Origin: Nipponacmea schrenckii
Lineage: Eukaryota > Mollusca > Gastropoda > Lottiidae
DNA: 64,000 nt
Assembly: GCA_030562195.1 (NCBI GenBank)
Contig: CM060201.1
Span: 34,454,067 to 34,518,066, forward strand
Direction of reading: 5' to 3'
Below the pieces are notes generated by a model. The model was not told the DNA's origin. It did not search any database and saw only the letters and a program-made list of their open reading frames with translations. Positions 38,870-50,231 of the stretch are shown here, in pieces. The first letter of the stretch is position 1; every line of letters starts with the position of its first letter. The position numbers and the translations under genes are program-made.

Positions 38870-39845
38870 AATCGGTAGAGTGTGAGAGAAATCCTGTAGT
38901 GCTTTATTCTTACATGTGGATATCATTGTCTGTGGTTTTAAATCTCCTTTGTGCAGAAGATAAGGACGTTAAATTCCATTCATTTCATTTCATTTACTTC
39001 ATTCCAATTTGAGTCTGTGGTTCTTGTAATTATTCAACTGTGTGGCTATAATTAAATTGGTTCTTTCACAAATATAAACATGCCTCTGTGATTGTTAAAC
39101 GCTTTTATAAAGAACTCCAGGATGAATTCCCTAATATCTATACCAGTGACCACACGTTTAGTTTAGTGACTGCTTACAAAAGGAATAAAAATCTGAGTGA
39201 TATTCTTGTACATGGTAGATTAAATAGCAGACGCTAAAAGCAGACGCTTGTATTTTTTGTTTATTTTGTGAACTTAGTTATAATTCCATGAGTACTTTTC
39301 AGTCAAAAGTATTCTTTTTGAAATCTTTTTTTTCTCACTATTATTTGACTTATTTTTTTTTCCATTTTTATGCAATTTGAAATACTATTTTTTCAATATT
39401 ACATTTTCACAATGAACAAGTGCCTACTTTCGTTTCAAACTCCCAACATTATTTGTTGAAATGAACTAAAATTTGTCTAAGTCTAAGATATTTTGAAAAA
39501 TTACTCAAAATATCGTCGAATTCTAACTGGACAAGACAAATTATATTCACACCAAATTTATTCAAGTCAGATGAAAACTGAATAGTCTTGTATCTGTGGA
39601 AAATGCAACAAATAGATAATCTCCTATTTGTAAAATATGTTTTTCATTGTAAAAAATGTATTAATATTGAAAATATGTTTCAAATTACACAAAAACAAGG
39701 AAATTATGCCTTATAAAGAGTTTTGTTTGTTTTCATATACAAATTAAGAACAAAATATTTAATTTTTTAAAATTTGTTTACCATTTTTATGCTAATAATT
39801 AAATATCATTTGTTTAATATCTACTATTTTTTGTCATCAGGTATA
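38870..39845 (+). other. ADAD-like 3' UTR and downstream region
   Basis: After the TGA at 38867 there is a SINE tail fragment on the + strand (about 38955-39006, AGGACGTTAAATTCCATTCA). An ATTAAA at 39051-39056 could serve as a polyadenylation signal. Beyond that the sequence is AT-rich with nothing recognised. Confidence 0.4.
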
Positions 39846-40700
39846 ACTAACCTACTTTCTGTGTCAACACAGTCAAGTTAATTCATAGCTCAGGAGGGTC
39901 ATACTAGACCAAATCAACCAGTCCTTTAACATATACACAGTCAAGTTTATTCATAGCTCAGTAACGGTCATAACTAGACCAAATCAACCAGTCCCGTAAC
40001 ATATACACAGTCAAGTTTATTCATAGCTCAGTGACAGCCATAACTGGACCAAATCAACCAGTCTTGTAACATACACAGTCAAGTTTATTCATAGCTCAGT
40101 GACGGTCATAACTAGACCAAATCAACCAGTCTTGTAACATACACAGAGTCAAGTTAATGCATAGCTCAGTGATGGTCATAACTAGACCAAATCAACCAGT
40201 CTTGTAACATACACAGAGTCAAGTTTTTCATAGCTCAGTGATGGTCATAACTAGACCAAATCAACCAGTCTTGTAACATAACAGAGTCAAGTTTATTCAT
40301 AGCTCAGTGATGGTCATAACTAGACCAAATCAACCAGTCTTGTAACATACACGAGTCAAGTTAATTCATAGCTCAGTGATGGTCATAACTAGACCAAATC
40401 AACCAGTCCTGTAACATATAGAGTCAAGTTTATTCATAGCTCAGTGATGGTCATAACTAGACCAAATCAACCAGTCTTGTAACATACACAGAGTCAAGTT
40501 TATTCATAGCTCAGTGACGGTCATAACTAGACCAAATCAACCAGTCTTGTAACATACACAGTCAAGTTTATTCATAGCTCAGTGACGGTCATAACTAGAC
40601 CAAATCAACCAGTCTTGTAACATACACAAGTCAAGTTATTCATAGCTCAGTGACAGTCATAACTAGACCAAATCATCCAGTCTGGTAACATACAGAGAAT
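39846..40700. repeat. 68-bp tandem repeat, 12 copies
   Basis: The unit contains GTCAAGTTTATTCATAGCTC, CGGTCATAACTAGACC and AAATCAACCAGTCTTGTAAC. TCATAGCTCAG starts recur from 39883 every 68-70 bp to about 40640. Copies are highly similar, with small indels in the ACACAGAG linker, suggesting recent amplification. It lies between the ADAD-like gene and Elongin B. Confidence 0.93.
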
Positions 40701-42036
40701 TTTATCTTATTCATACCCATGCTACAATCAAGGGGATTAGGTGTGCTAGGACCCCTCATGACTTGCACCAGAAACTGTACTCTAGATATGATTTCCAGTG
40801 AATTCAAGTAATTGACACTGAATTGATAGATGCATTGTACAACTATAGGCTTTCAAAAGAGTGGTTAAAATAATAAAACTGATTTTATAAAAACAAATTT
40901 CACTTTATTTATAATAATAGGATCTCTAAAAAAAATCTTGTTGAAAAACAATTCACAGAACAAAGAAAACTATCGGCCCCTAACTGACGGATATGAGCAG
41001 AATTGAACTAAGGCAGTTTAATATCTATCTGACATAAATTTATGTAAATATCCAATCAAAACTCCCCATAATTGTAATTGAACTCTTCCAACAATATGTG
41101 TACAGTTACATATTGATAGAAAGTATGCATGTGTGGAAGAGTTCACTAAATAATTGATGGGTTTCCAGCTTAAAATAGTTTTTATCAACATTTATTCAGC
41201 ATGAAGCAAGTTAATGAATGAGCTAATAAGCATTAGTTAGACACAAACCAAGGCAGATATCAGAGAAATCAGATGGTAATGATAGAGTTAAGAATCTTGA
41301 TATAAAGTAGTGCTGATGGACTCCCACTTATTTGCCATAAATTTTCTCCTAATGATTGCATTGATTGTCAAGCCCACTAATCTTGTTAATAAAATAAAGC
41401 ATTTAATATTGAAGCTTAACTAAAAAAATTGATAACTTTTTCTCCTTTTTGAGTAAAATTTAAATAGTCTCCTTACAATTCTATTACCACATTTTAGAAA
41501 GAGCCATTTTGAGTATCCCTTTACATCATGCTCCATATTGTATACAATACTAAACTGGGATCATACTTGATAATCTAAATTTGATTGGTTAATCACTTAA
41601 ACTAATTATAAATTAGTTAATTAACCAATCAGATTATAGTATTTCTTAGATTTTGTAACAAGTATGTGAATAGGCCTCAGATAATATTTATAATTAGGCT
41701 CAACACTGCAGTTCTTTCAAGAAGACTACTCTTCACACAGCATGTTCAAATTGTATTGACATTCCAATGTGCAAGAATGTGCTATAAAATTGTGTTTTTT
41801 TTTTGTCATGAAATACAATGTACACATATAAGAGGTTAATTTAGAGAGTGATCATACCCTGAATAGGCTTCAGTAATACTTTAAAAACTTACTACAATAC
41901 CATACAGATGCCTTAGAAGCTTACAACAAAAATTTTAATTATCCTTGTGCAATTTGCAGATAAAAAAAGGAATTTAGGATATTTTGTTTCAAATATACAG
42001 ATTAATAGAATGGAGTTTTAAGACTAAGATAATAAA
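40701..42036. other. Intergenic and probable Elongin B 3' UTR
   Basis: AT-rich sequence between the 68-bp array and the Elongin B stop codon. On the - strand an ATTAAA is at about 41934-41939. No other gene was recognised. A short inverted pair, TTTGATTGGTTAATCACTTA at about 41580 and its approximate complement near 41620, forms a potential stem. Confidence 0.4.
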
Positions 42037-45000
42037 TTAAGATGCAGCCTGCTCCTGGGCATGAGAGGAAGTTGATTCTTGGGGTTTCATGACGTCTGGC
42101 AGTTCTGGTGGATTCGACAATGGTGTTATCTCCAAATCTTCAAATTCACCATCTGAAAAAAATTAATCAGAAACTTAGTTCCTATTCTGACCATTTTGGC
42201 AGGCTGTAGTCCAGGCGATTAGAGTGCTTCATTAATCTGTCATTTCCATGACCCTGTATAACAAATGTAGTTTAATTTTGGTTGGTTGTTTCATGACATT
42301 GAGAAAATTTAAATGGTTTGGGATAAATCTATGCCAAGAGATGTGGCCAAGGACAACTTGTGGACCAGTTTTAAGTTATTATCCTTAAGATAAACAGTCG
42401 CTTTTTTATTTTAGAGAGAGCCGCAGTGGCTGAACGAGGCAGATGCTTGCTTGCTATCCTGAGGGTCCAGGGTTCAATCCCTGCAAAGGTCCAGATGAAC
42501 TTATAATTAGGCTGGTTTCCCTTTGTCAGTGAAGCAGGTCAGGACATGGAAAAAGTGTCTAGTTGTTTGGATGGGATTATTAAGCGAGGCCCCGTGTGCT
42601 ACACTGTCAGTGATTTCTCCAAAAAAGGTTGAAATGGGTTATAGAATAGGCTACTAACCATCCTTTCTAGTAGCTAGACCAATAGTCGCTGGTTGCTGGG
42701 CACGAGCTGTAGCACTTGTAAATCCACAATCACTTAATGTTTTATTATCATCAGTTAAAGGCTGAAAAATACACACAAATTATTATAAATATTCAAGGTC
42801 CAGGAAAAAAAAACTCCTAAAAGTTTTAGATATCATACAAGTTCTATGGAGGTTATCAATCCATTGCTCAGACAAATCAAATAATAGAATTTTTTTTACA
42901 AAAACTTATATTATGTCAATGACAACCTTGTTATTTTTCCCACAATAGAACTGAAACATTTACTGAATACAGCCTTATTTCCTGGTGGTGAGGGATTTAC
43001 ATATTTATAGCTATATATTGTACAATCTTTCTATGAAAACTCTGACAACTTTTTATCAATGCTTTGTTTTCATCTAACCTACGAAACAATGCACAGAGGA
43101 CTCCTTTTAAAGTCATATTGCATTTCCGAATGCACATATAATTTAAGTAATGGTTAATATCAGTATATATTCAACAGTAAACTTAACTAGTGTCATAATG
43201 TCAGAAATCCTTAAAATCTAGAAAATTCACAAAGCTAGGTAACTATTGAAAAATGTTTCAATAATTAATTGCATTTTTATGGATAATTACAAAGTTTTTT
43301 TAATTTATCAGATTATATAAAGATTCTGTTATATATTTATGGCAGAAGGTATATCTACTAAAGAATATATGCTCTAATTGGACAATTTAAGACTTTTAAA
43401 TTCAATATTCATTCTAAAATGCAGTATACCTTTAATGCTGGTTAACAAGACCATGTTAATAAAAAGTATACTGGTAGTGGGCTTAGTTTAATAAGACTAT
43501 GTTAATAAGAAGTATAGTGGGCTTAGTTTATTAAGACTATGTTAATAAGAAGTATAGTGGGCTTAGTTTAATAAGACTATGTTAATAAGAAGTATAGTGG
43601 GCTTAGTTTAATAAGACTATGTTAATAAGAAGTATAGCGGTAGTGGGTTAAGTTTAATAAGACCATGTTAATAAGAAGTATGGTGGGTTTAGTTTAATAA
43701 GACTATGTTAATAAGAAGTATAGTGGGTTTAGTTTAATAAGACTATGTTAATAAGAAGTATAGGTGGGTTAGTTTAATAAGACTATGTTGATAAGAAGTA
43801 TAGTGGGTTTAGTTTAATAAGACTATGTTATAAAAAGTATAGTGGGCTTAGTTTAATAAGACTATGTTGATAAGAAGTATAGTGGGTTTAGTTTAATAAG
43901 ACTATGTTAATAAGAAGTATAGTGGGCTTAGTTTAATAAGACTATGTTAATAAGAAGTATAGTGGGTTTAGTTTAATAAGACTATGATTATAAGAAGTAT
44001 AGTGGGCTTAGTTTAATAAGACTATGTTGATAAGAAGTATAGTGGGTTTAGTTTAATAAGACTATGTTAATAAGAAGTATGGTGGGTTAGTTTAATAAGA
44101 CTATGTTGATAAGAAGTTTTAGTGGGTTTAGTTTATTAACACTATGTTAATAAGAAGTATGGTGGGTTTAGTTTATTAAGACTATGTTAATAAGAAGTAA
44201 AGTGGGCTTAGTTTATTAAGACTATGTTAATAAGAAGTATAGTGGGTTTAGTTTAATAAGACTATGTTGATAAGAAGTATACCGGTAGTGGGTTTAGTTT
44301 AATAAGACTATGTTAATAAGAAGTATGGTGGGCTTAGTTTATTAAGACTATGTTAATAAGAAGTATAGTGGGCTTAGTTTATTAAGACTATGTTAATAAG
44401 AAGTATAGTGGGCTTAGTTTATTAAGACTATGTTAATAAGAAGTATGGTGGGTTCAGTTTAATAAGACTATGTTGATAAGAAGTATAGTGGGTTTAGTTT
44501 AATAAGACTATGTTGATAAGAAGTATAGTGGGTTTAGTTTATTAAGACTATTTTAATAAGAAGTATGGTGGGTTTAGTTTAATAAGACTATGTTGATAAG
44601 AAGTATAGTGGGTTTAGTTTATTAAGACTATGTTAATAAGAAGTATGGTGGGTTTAGTTTAATAAGACTATGTTAATAAGAAGTATGGTGGGTTTAGTTT
44701 AATAAGACTATGTTAATAAGAAGTATAGTGGGTTTAGTTTAATAAGACTATGTTGATAAGAAGTATAGTGGGCTTAGTTTAATAAGACTATGTTAATAAG
44801 AAGTATAGTGGGCTTAGTTTATTAAGGGGGTTGACAACCCTAAACCTATGTACAAAAAAAAGATGATTTTAACAACTTCTCTTCCACCTATCTGAAATAT
44901 TTAAATATCAATGGAAAGAGGGGACTTTCAGCTATCCAAAAATATAAAATTTATTTCTTTATGACATTTCAACTTTGAGAAATAGGGTATGAAAGATGAA

Positions 45001-48000
45001 CGAAAAAATGTCAATTATTCCCTTAAAATTAGCATATCTACTAGACTATTTAATATAGAAGGTTGAAATTTTGCACAACGCAAGTCTACATATAGACATA
45101 TGGGAATGCATTTACGAAAAATTGAATTTTTAAAAAACTATTCATTTTATAAAAAAAAGCCAACGTAAAGTTATAGAGGACATCGTAAGCTTTAGCTGAA
45201 GCCAAAGTTTGTAAAAATCGGATAAATTGTAAGCAAGATATGCTTTTGGAAAAATGGCAGTTTTTTTCAACATTTTGCAAACACATGTAAACCTTACGTA
45301 ATTAACGATCATTTTGTTAAAAGATTGTCTTTCATACTGTAGAAATCTTTAAGCACCTTTTAGGCATCGATATGCACCGATATCCACATAATTGGAGTGC
45401 TAAAACAATGGATTAGCACATGTCAAAACCCTTCCACCCACCAATCATAAAATCTTCTCTGTTTACATGTGACGTAATGATTTATGGGACATCACGTGAC
45501 TTCTGGATTCCCCCGATACACAAACTCTTACTTCGCGTGCCGATATTAACAATAACTGACCGGAAAACGTAGACAATGTTTATTTACCTGATGACGTTGT
45601 AATCACAAATGTCAACTGACAACGTAATTTGTACGTCTACATAGAAGAATACCCCGTTCTGTTCTATAAATAGATTATCTTCACAGACGGATATCAGACG
45701 AACTACTGAAGCGATTGAGCTAAAATTTTTCATACATGAGTTTTCTTTAATGTCAAATAGAATGGATATAAACTAAATGCGTTTCTTGATTGAAATACAC
45801 CTCGAACGATAAGGTTGTCAACCCCCTTAAGACTATATTGATAAGAAGTATAGTGGGCTTTGTTTATTAAGACTATGTTAATAAGAAGTATACTGGTAGT
45901 GGGCTTAGTTTAATAAGACTATGTTAATAAGAAGTATACTGGTAGTGGGCTTAGTTTATTAAGACTATGTTAATAAGAAGTATGGTGGGCTTAGTTTATT
46001 AAGACTATGTTAATAAGAAGTATAGTGGGCTTAGTTTATTAAGACTATGTTAATAAGAAGTATAGTGGGTTTAGTTTATTAAGACTATGTTAATAAGAAG
46101 TATAGTGGGCTTAGTTTATTAAGACTATGTTAATAAGAAGTATAGTGGGTTTAGTTAAATAAGACTATGTTAATAAGAAGTATGGTGGGTTCAGTTTAAT
46201 AAGACTATGTTGATAAGAAGTATGGTGGGTTTAGTTTAATAAGACCATGTTAATAAGAAGTATAGTGGGCTTAGTTAAATAATAATACAGTGAAATCTCA
46301 TTATCTCGAAATCGGTAATGTCGAAGGTCCCGATATGTCGAAGTCGGAGCTTGGTCCCTGCCATATCCTTCTTTAACTCCTTTTAAAAAAACAGTTTATC
46401 TCGAATTGCATATCTCGAATAACTCGCTTATTTCGAACAAATCTCACAGTCCCATCAAGCAATTATTAAGTAAATCGCGTTGTTAATCTCGAAGTCGTTA
46501 ATCTACACGTATAATCCTTTGATATGCACTCGCTACTAATCAACATAACTGACACCAATTAACCGCAGCCATTGTTCGCGGCACTATTTATGTTTACTCA
46601 ATGGTTGCGTACAAATTCACACTGCTAATAATATTCCTTTGTCTTAACGAAATCGGTGTATAACAAACTAATTTGAGAAAATAACACTAATCACTTTATC
46701 AATCACACACGTACATGTATATATACGGGGGAATTTCATTTACTGGTCATGTTCATGTCTCATCATGTCGTTATTCGAGCAATCTAATGAAGGACCCGTT
46801 ATTGGGGGGATAGTTGGATCGTCTGAACGGCAGAGTGGCATGAAACTACCGCTGAACTTACAGATGAAGACATTGTGAGTGAGATCATAGAAAACAGGAC
46901 CATTACGGCAACCATTCCAGAAGAAGACGACGACGACGATATCTTACAGGCCGAGCCAATTACGCGTCCACCTATGATTGATGTTATGAACTGTTTAGAA
47001 ATATTGGATAGGTAGATTGTGCACCACAACAGAATCTACAGATGACCTTTATCCCGTTATCGATACACTCAGAGAACGCATCGGAGAAGAAGACTTGAAG
47101 GCCCGTTTCACTGTGCAGAAAAGCATAACAAGTTTTTTCAAAAAAATGTAAAGATCGAATATTGTTAATTGTTATTGGTTGTTATTTCGTGTATAAATAA
47201 AGTATATATATTTATTGTCAGTCTGGTTAATTATCATACACAGTGAAGGGAAGTAACTCCAATTCAAAATGGCGGCCAAAATTGACGATTGTGGATCTCG
47301 AAGTACTGCTTATGTCGAAGTATTTACCTGGTCTCGCGGACTTCGAGATAACGAGATTCTACTGTATGCTAATAAGAAGTATACCGGTAGTGGGTTTAGT
47401 TTAATAAACTATGTTGATAAGAAGTATGGTGGGTTTAGTTTAATAAGACCATGTTAATAAGAAGTATGGTGGGTTTAGTTTAATAAGACCATGTTAATAA
47501 GAAGTATAGTGGGCTTAGTTTAATAAGACTATGTTAGTAAGAAGTATACCGGTAGTGGGTTTAGTTTAATAAGACTATGTTGATAAGAAGTATGGTGGGT
47601 TTAGTTTAATAAGACCATGTTAATAAGAAGTATAGTGGGTTTAGTTTAATAAGACCATGTTAATAAGAAGTATGGTGGGTTTAGTTTAATAAGACCATGT
47701 TAATAAGAAGTATAGTGGGCTTAGTTTAATAAGACTATGTTAATAAGAAGTATACCGGTAGTGGGTTTAGTTTAATAAGACCATGTTAATAAGAAGTATG
47801 GTGGGTTTAGTTTAATAAGACTATGTTAATAAGAAGTATAGTGGGCTTAGTTTAATAAGACTATGTTAATAAGAAGTATAGTGGGTTTAGTTTAATAAGA
47901 CTATGTTAATAAGAAGTATACTGGTAGTGGGTTTAGTTTAATAAGACTATGTTAATAAGAAGTATACCGGTAGTGGGCTTAGTTTAATAAGACTATGTTG

Positions 48001-49255
48001 ATAAGAAGTATACCGGTAGTGGGTTTAGTTTATTAAGACTATGTTAATAAGAAGTATAGTGGGCTTAGTTTATTAAGACTATGTTAATAAGAAGTATAGT
48101 GGGCTTAGTTTATTAAGACCATGTCTAAACTTGTATTTGGTATATAATGACTACAACCCTACCTGATCATCTTTAAAAAGTTTTTGATTTTCTGGAGCGA
48201 CTTTCAATATTCCTTCTATAATCTTCTTCACTTCATTGACTGTAGTTGATTCTTTGGCATCTGTAAAAATTGTTGTCTTTTTCTGACGAATCATCAAAAA
48301 GACATCCTGAAAGATAAGAGAATGTCAATGAAAACAATAGATTGATAATGTAACAGTCCAAGTGTTAAAGGATGTCATTTTAGCTTTCTAACACTGTTAA
48401 TTCTAGACACACACAGATTTGAAGGCATAAATTTCAATAGTGTGCTGCGAAAAATTTTACTGGTAAGCTTAGATAAAACATTTCTTGTTTCTGAGGTTTG
48501 ATTGGTCAAACAAATGGCAAACCTTTTAGACAACGAAGGTTTGGGATATTACACGTTCTTCTCTTAGGATAAGCAGTTTGTTAAATGTATCAGTATGGAT
48601 TTCTAAAATCCAAATTGCATATGTTAAGATTCTCATCGTTTCAAAGCCATGGCAAGTCACTCAGTAGTTATTTTAAATTAATAGATCTAGGCCTATTTCA
48701 ATTTAAGCAAAAATTGATTTGAAAGATATGATCTTTCAACCTCAATGCCAATGGTATTGATTTTATAAACTATACTTGGATGGCATCTGTCAAAAAGAGC
48801 TTTTTAAGCATCTACGACTTTTAGAATAGGGAAAAGATTAGTACAATATTCTGATGATAGGAGGTTAGTTGTGAACATCCACCCACTCATTCTTTTTTTC
48901 AGAACAGACTAATGAAGAACGTGAATGTTTTATACAGATCAGACTTATGTCAACATGTGAGAGAAATTGTAATCTCTTCAAGGAATGGGAAATCGTCTAT
49001 TTAAAATGGATATTTTAAATACAGAGTAATAAACGTATTTTTGCAAATTTGTCATTCATTCATGTTTTTCTGAATAAATTTTTCTTTCTTTTTCTCAACG
49101 AACGTTCACATTTCATCACAAAGATTGGTTTGTAAAATGAAATGTGTGAATCAATGTCGATCAAGATTATGTGAACCATAAGCCAAACGACATGACCCTT
49201 CAGTAAAAACAACTGATAATTCTTCAAATTATCTTATTCCGGGTTCACTTACCAT
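42037..49255 (-). CDS. ELOB: Elongin B (ubiquitin-like adaptor)
   Basis: Four coding exons on the - strand: 49255-49253 (ATG only), 48306-48163, 42761-42659 and 42152-42037, giving 121 residues versus 118 in human. Elongin B is a ubiquitin-fold protein that pairs with Elongin C; the dimer links BC-box proteins such as VHL, SOCS and Elongin A to Cullin-2/5 E3 ligases, and also supports Pol II elongation. Exon 2 reads [20 protein letters not shown] then [20 protein letters not shown], the ubiquitin-like beta-grasp. Exon 3 gives [20 protein letters not shown] and PATIGLA. Exon 4 carries the conserved tail [13 protein letters not shown] and ends EQAAS. Donors are GTAAGT, GTAGGG and GTTAGT; phases are consistent. 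The second coding intron is 5.4 kb and mostly repeats. The acidic [16 protein letters not shown] segment fits the known C-terminal extension. Confidence 0.94.
42410..42650 (+). mobile_element. tRNA-derived SINE, best-preserved copy
   Basis: The head GAGCCGCAGTGGCTGAACGA has an A-box-like segment. GGTTCAATCCC at 42471-42481 matches the Pol III B-box consensus GGTTCAANNCC. The body contains GGCTGGTTTCCCTTTGTCAG, TGGGATTATTAAGCGAGGCC and CCGTGTGCTACA. The body blocks recur at 16.3, 24.8, 25.2, 37.5 and 58.9 kb, so this is a dispersed SINE family. The copy lies in Elongin B intron 3. Confidence 0.75.
43105..43435. mobile_element. Degenerate TTAA-type MITE, copy 4
   Basis: The left end is CTCCTTTTAAAGTCATATTG and the right end TTCTAAAATGCAGTATACCT plus TTAA. 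Interior segments (ACTAAAGAATATATGCT, GGACAATTTAAGACTTTTAA) resemble those of the copies at 30636 and 62770. It is diverged and directly precedes the 40-bp array. Confidence 0.45.
44826..45826. mobile_element. 1.0-kb TTAA-flanked DNA element inserted in the minisatellite
   Basis: The element begins GGGGGTTGACAACCC and ends AGGTTGTCAACCCCC, near-perfect inverted repeats. It is flanked by TTAA on both sides (44822-44825 and 45827-45830), the target duplication of piggyBac-type elements. The interrupted 40-bp array resumes immediately on each side. No transposase ORF is present, so it is non-autonomous. Confidence 0.85.
46288..47364 (+). mobile_element. pogo/Tigger-like element with transposase remnant
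   Basis: Left end CAGTGAAATCTCATTATCTC and right end GAGATAACGAGATTCTACTG are inverted repeats; both are flanked by TA (46286-46287 and 47365-47366), as for Tc1/mariner-pogo elements. Between 46850 and 47010 the + strand encodes [15 protein letters not shown], an acidic EEDDDDD run, and [13 protein letters not shown]. This resembles the C-terminal region of Tigger/jerky-type DDE transposases. The frame then stops, so the catalytic core is absent. It is a decayed or internally deleted element inside the Elongin B intron. Confidence 0.75.
48307..49252 (-). other. Elongin B intron 1
   Basis: A 946-bp intron that separates the start ATG from the rest of the protein. The donor is GTAAGT directly after the ATG and the acceptor TTTCAG. 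No repeat or other feature was recognised inside it. Confidence 0.7.
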
Positions 49256-50231
49256 TTTTCTAGTTGTTGGATTAACACACAACAACAAAACAGTTATGGC
49301 GATAAATCACATAAAATCTCGAAGTATCACGCGTTAGTTGCTAGCTCACTCCGTTTGGCTTTATAAAAAGGCATATTCTTTTATGCTCTCTCATCAAACA
49401 TGCATGAACAAGTTGCTTTGTTTTTAAATGGTTCTTGCTGTTGTTGTCAGGATTAGACTAGGATCAATCCGACTCTGTTTAAGCTTGTCCCATTTGTGTA
49501 GAAATCTTCGCACTTCACGATAGATTCATCGATTTTGTTCTTTACTATGGTAGTCCGAAACATTCTTTTATATAGATAAACATTTTACTGCATAACACAA
49601 AATGACGCAACCGTAGGCCTGCCATGAATGGTGTAGGGGTATAATGATGATATAATTGAACCACAAAAACAGTCATCTTTCCAAATATATATCAAGGGTT
49701 GATGGATTCGAGGAATGTAAATACGTTTAAAATCCCAAGTTTTTTGTTCCTTAGATTTGCTGACTCTTCTACAGCCATGTGTGAACAAATTTTTTATTAG
49801 AGGCTGGGAATATAATCAGCTAATTAGCTGCTACCTATGTTTCGCCAATCTGACTTATGACCGACAAGAAGTTATTTGCTGGGTTTTATGATTCAAAATT
49901 TTTTAAAATGGGACATAACCCATGCCTTCAAAACATGGTCAGTTCATCAACTTACTAGTTGTAGTACTGTGTTTGTTGATAATAAGTTTTATTGATTCAT
50001 AGGCTATGCACGGAAAACATGTGGTAGACCATGTTTCTAAAGCAACTGTTTGATCTCTTCATGTATATATCCAATCGTTGCTTTAGGAACACGACGGTAG
50101 ACCAAATCAAAATCAATTAAACGTAACTGGATTAAAAATTGCAACAGATAATGTCCACCGGAATTAAAATCCGATAAAGAAAGAGAGAAGGAGGAATGTA
50201 ACAATAGCACGGAATAAATTGAATCCTTTTA
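49256..50231. other. Upstream region of Elongin B
   Basis: Contains the expected 5' UTR and promoter of Elongin B on the - strand. No TATA box can be assigned with confidence. No coding exon was recognised. Confidence 0.4.

Larger units (their letters stand above)
43440..48125. repeat. 40-bp minisatellite, about 60 units, split by two inserted elements
   Basis: The unit contains AGTATAGTGGGCTTAGTTTA and ATAAGACTATGTTAATAAGA, repeating every 40 bp. Three blocks occur: 43440-44825 (about 34 units), 45831-46285 (about 11) and 47367-48125 (about 19). Longer variants carry an extra CCGGTAGT-like or CTGGTAGT-like segment of 6-8 bp. All lie inside Elongin B intron 2. The interruptions are the elements at 44826-45826 and 46288-47364. 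Confidence 0.93.

Noticed and set aside
46799..47029. 76-codon Ser-rich ORF on the - strand
   Set aside because: It is the antisense shadow of the Tigger-like transposase remnant.
39846..48125. Regular repeats that could suggest a CRISPR array
   Set aside because: Units are contiguous with no unique spacers, lie in or near introns of animal genes, and no cas genes exist here.
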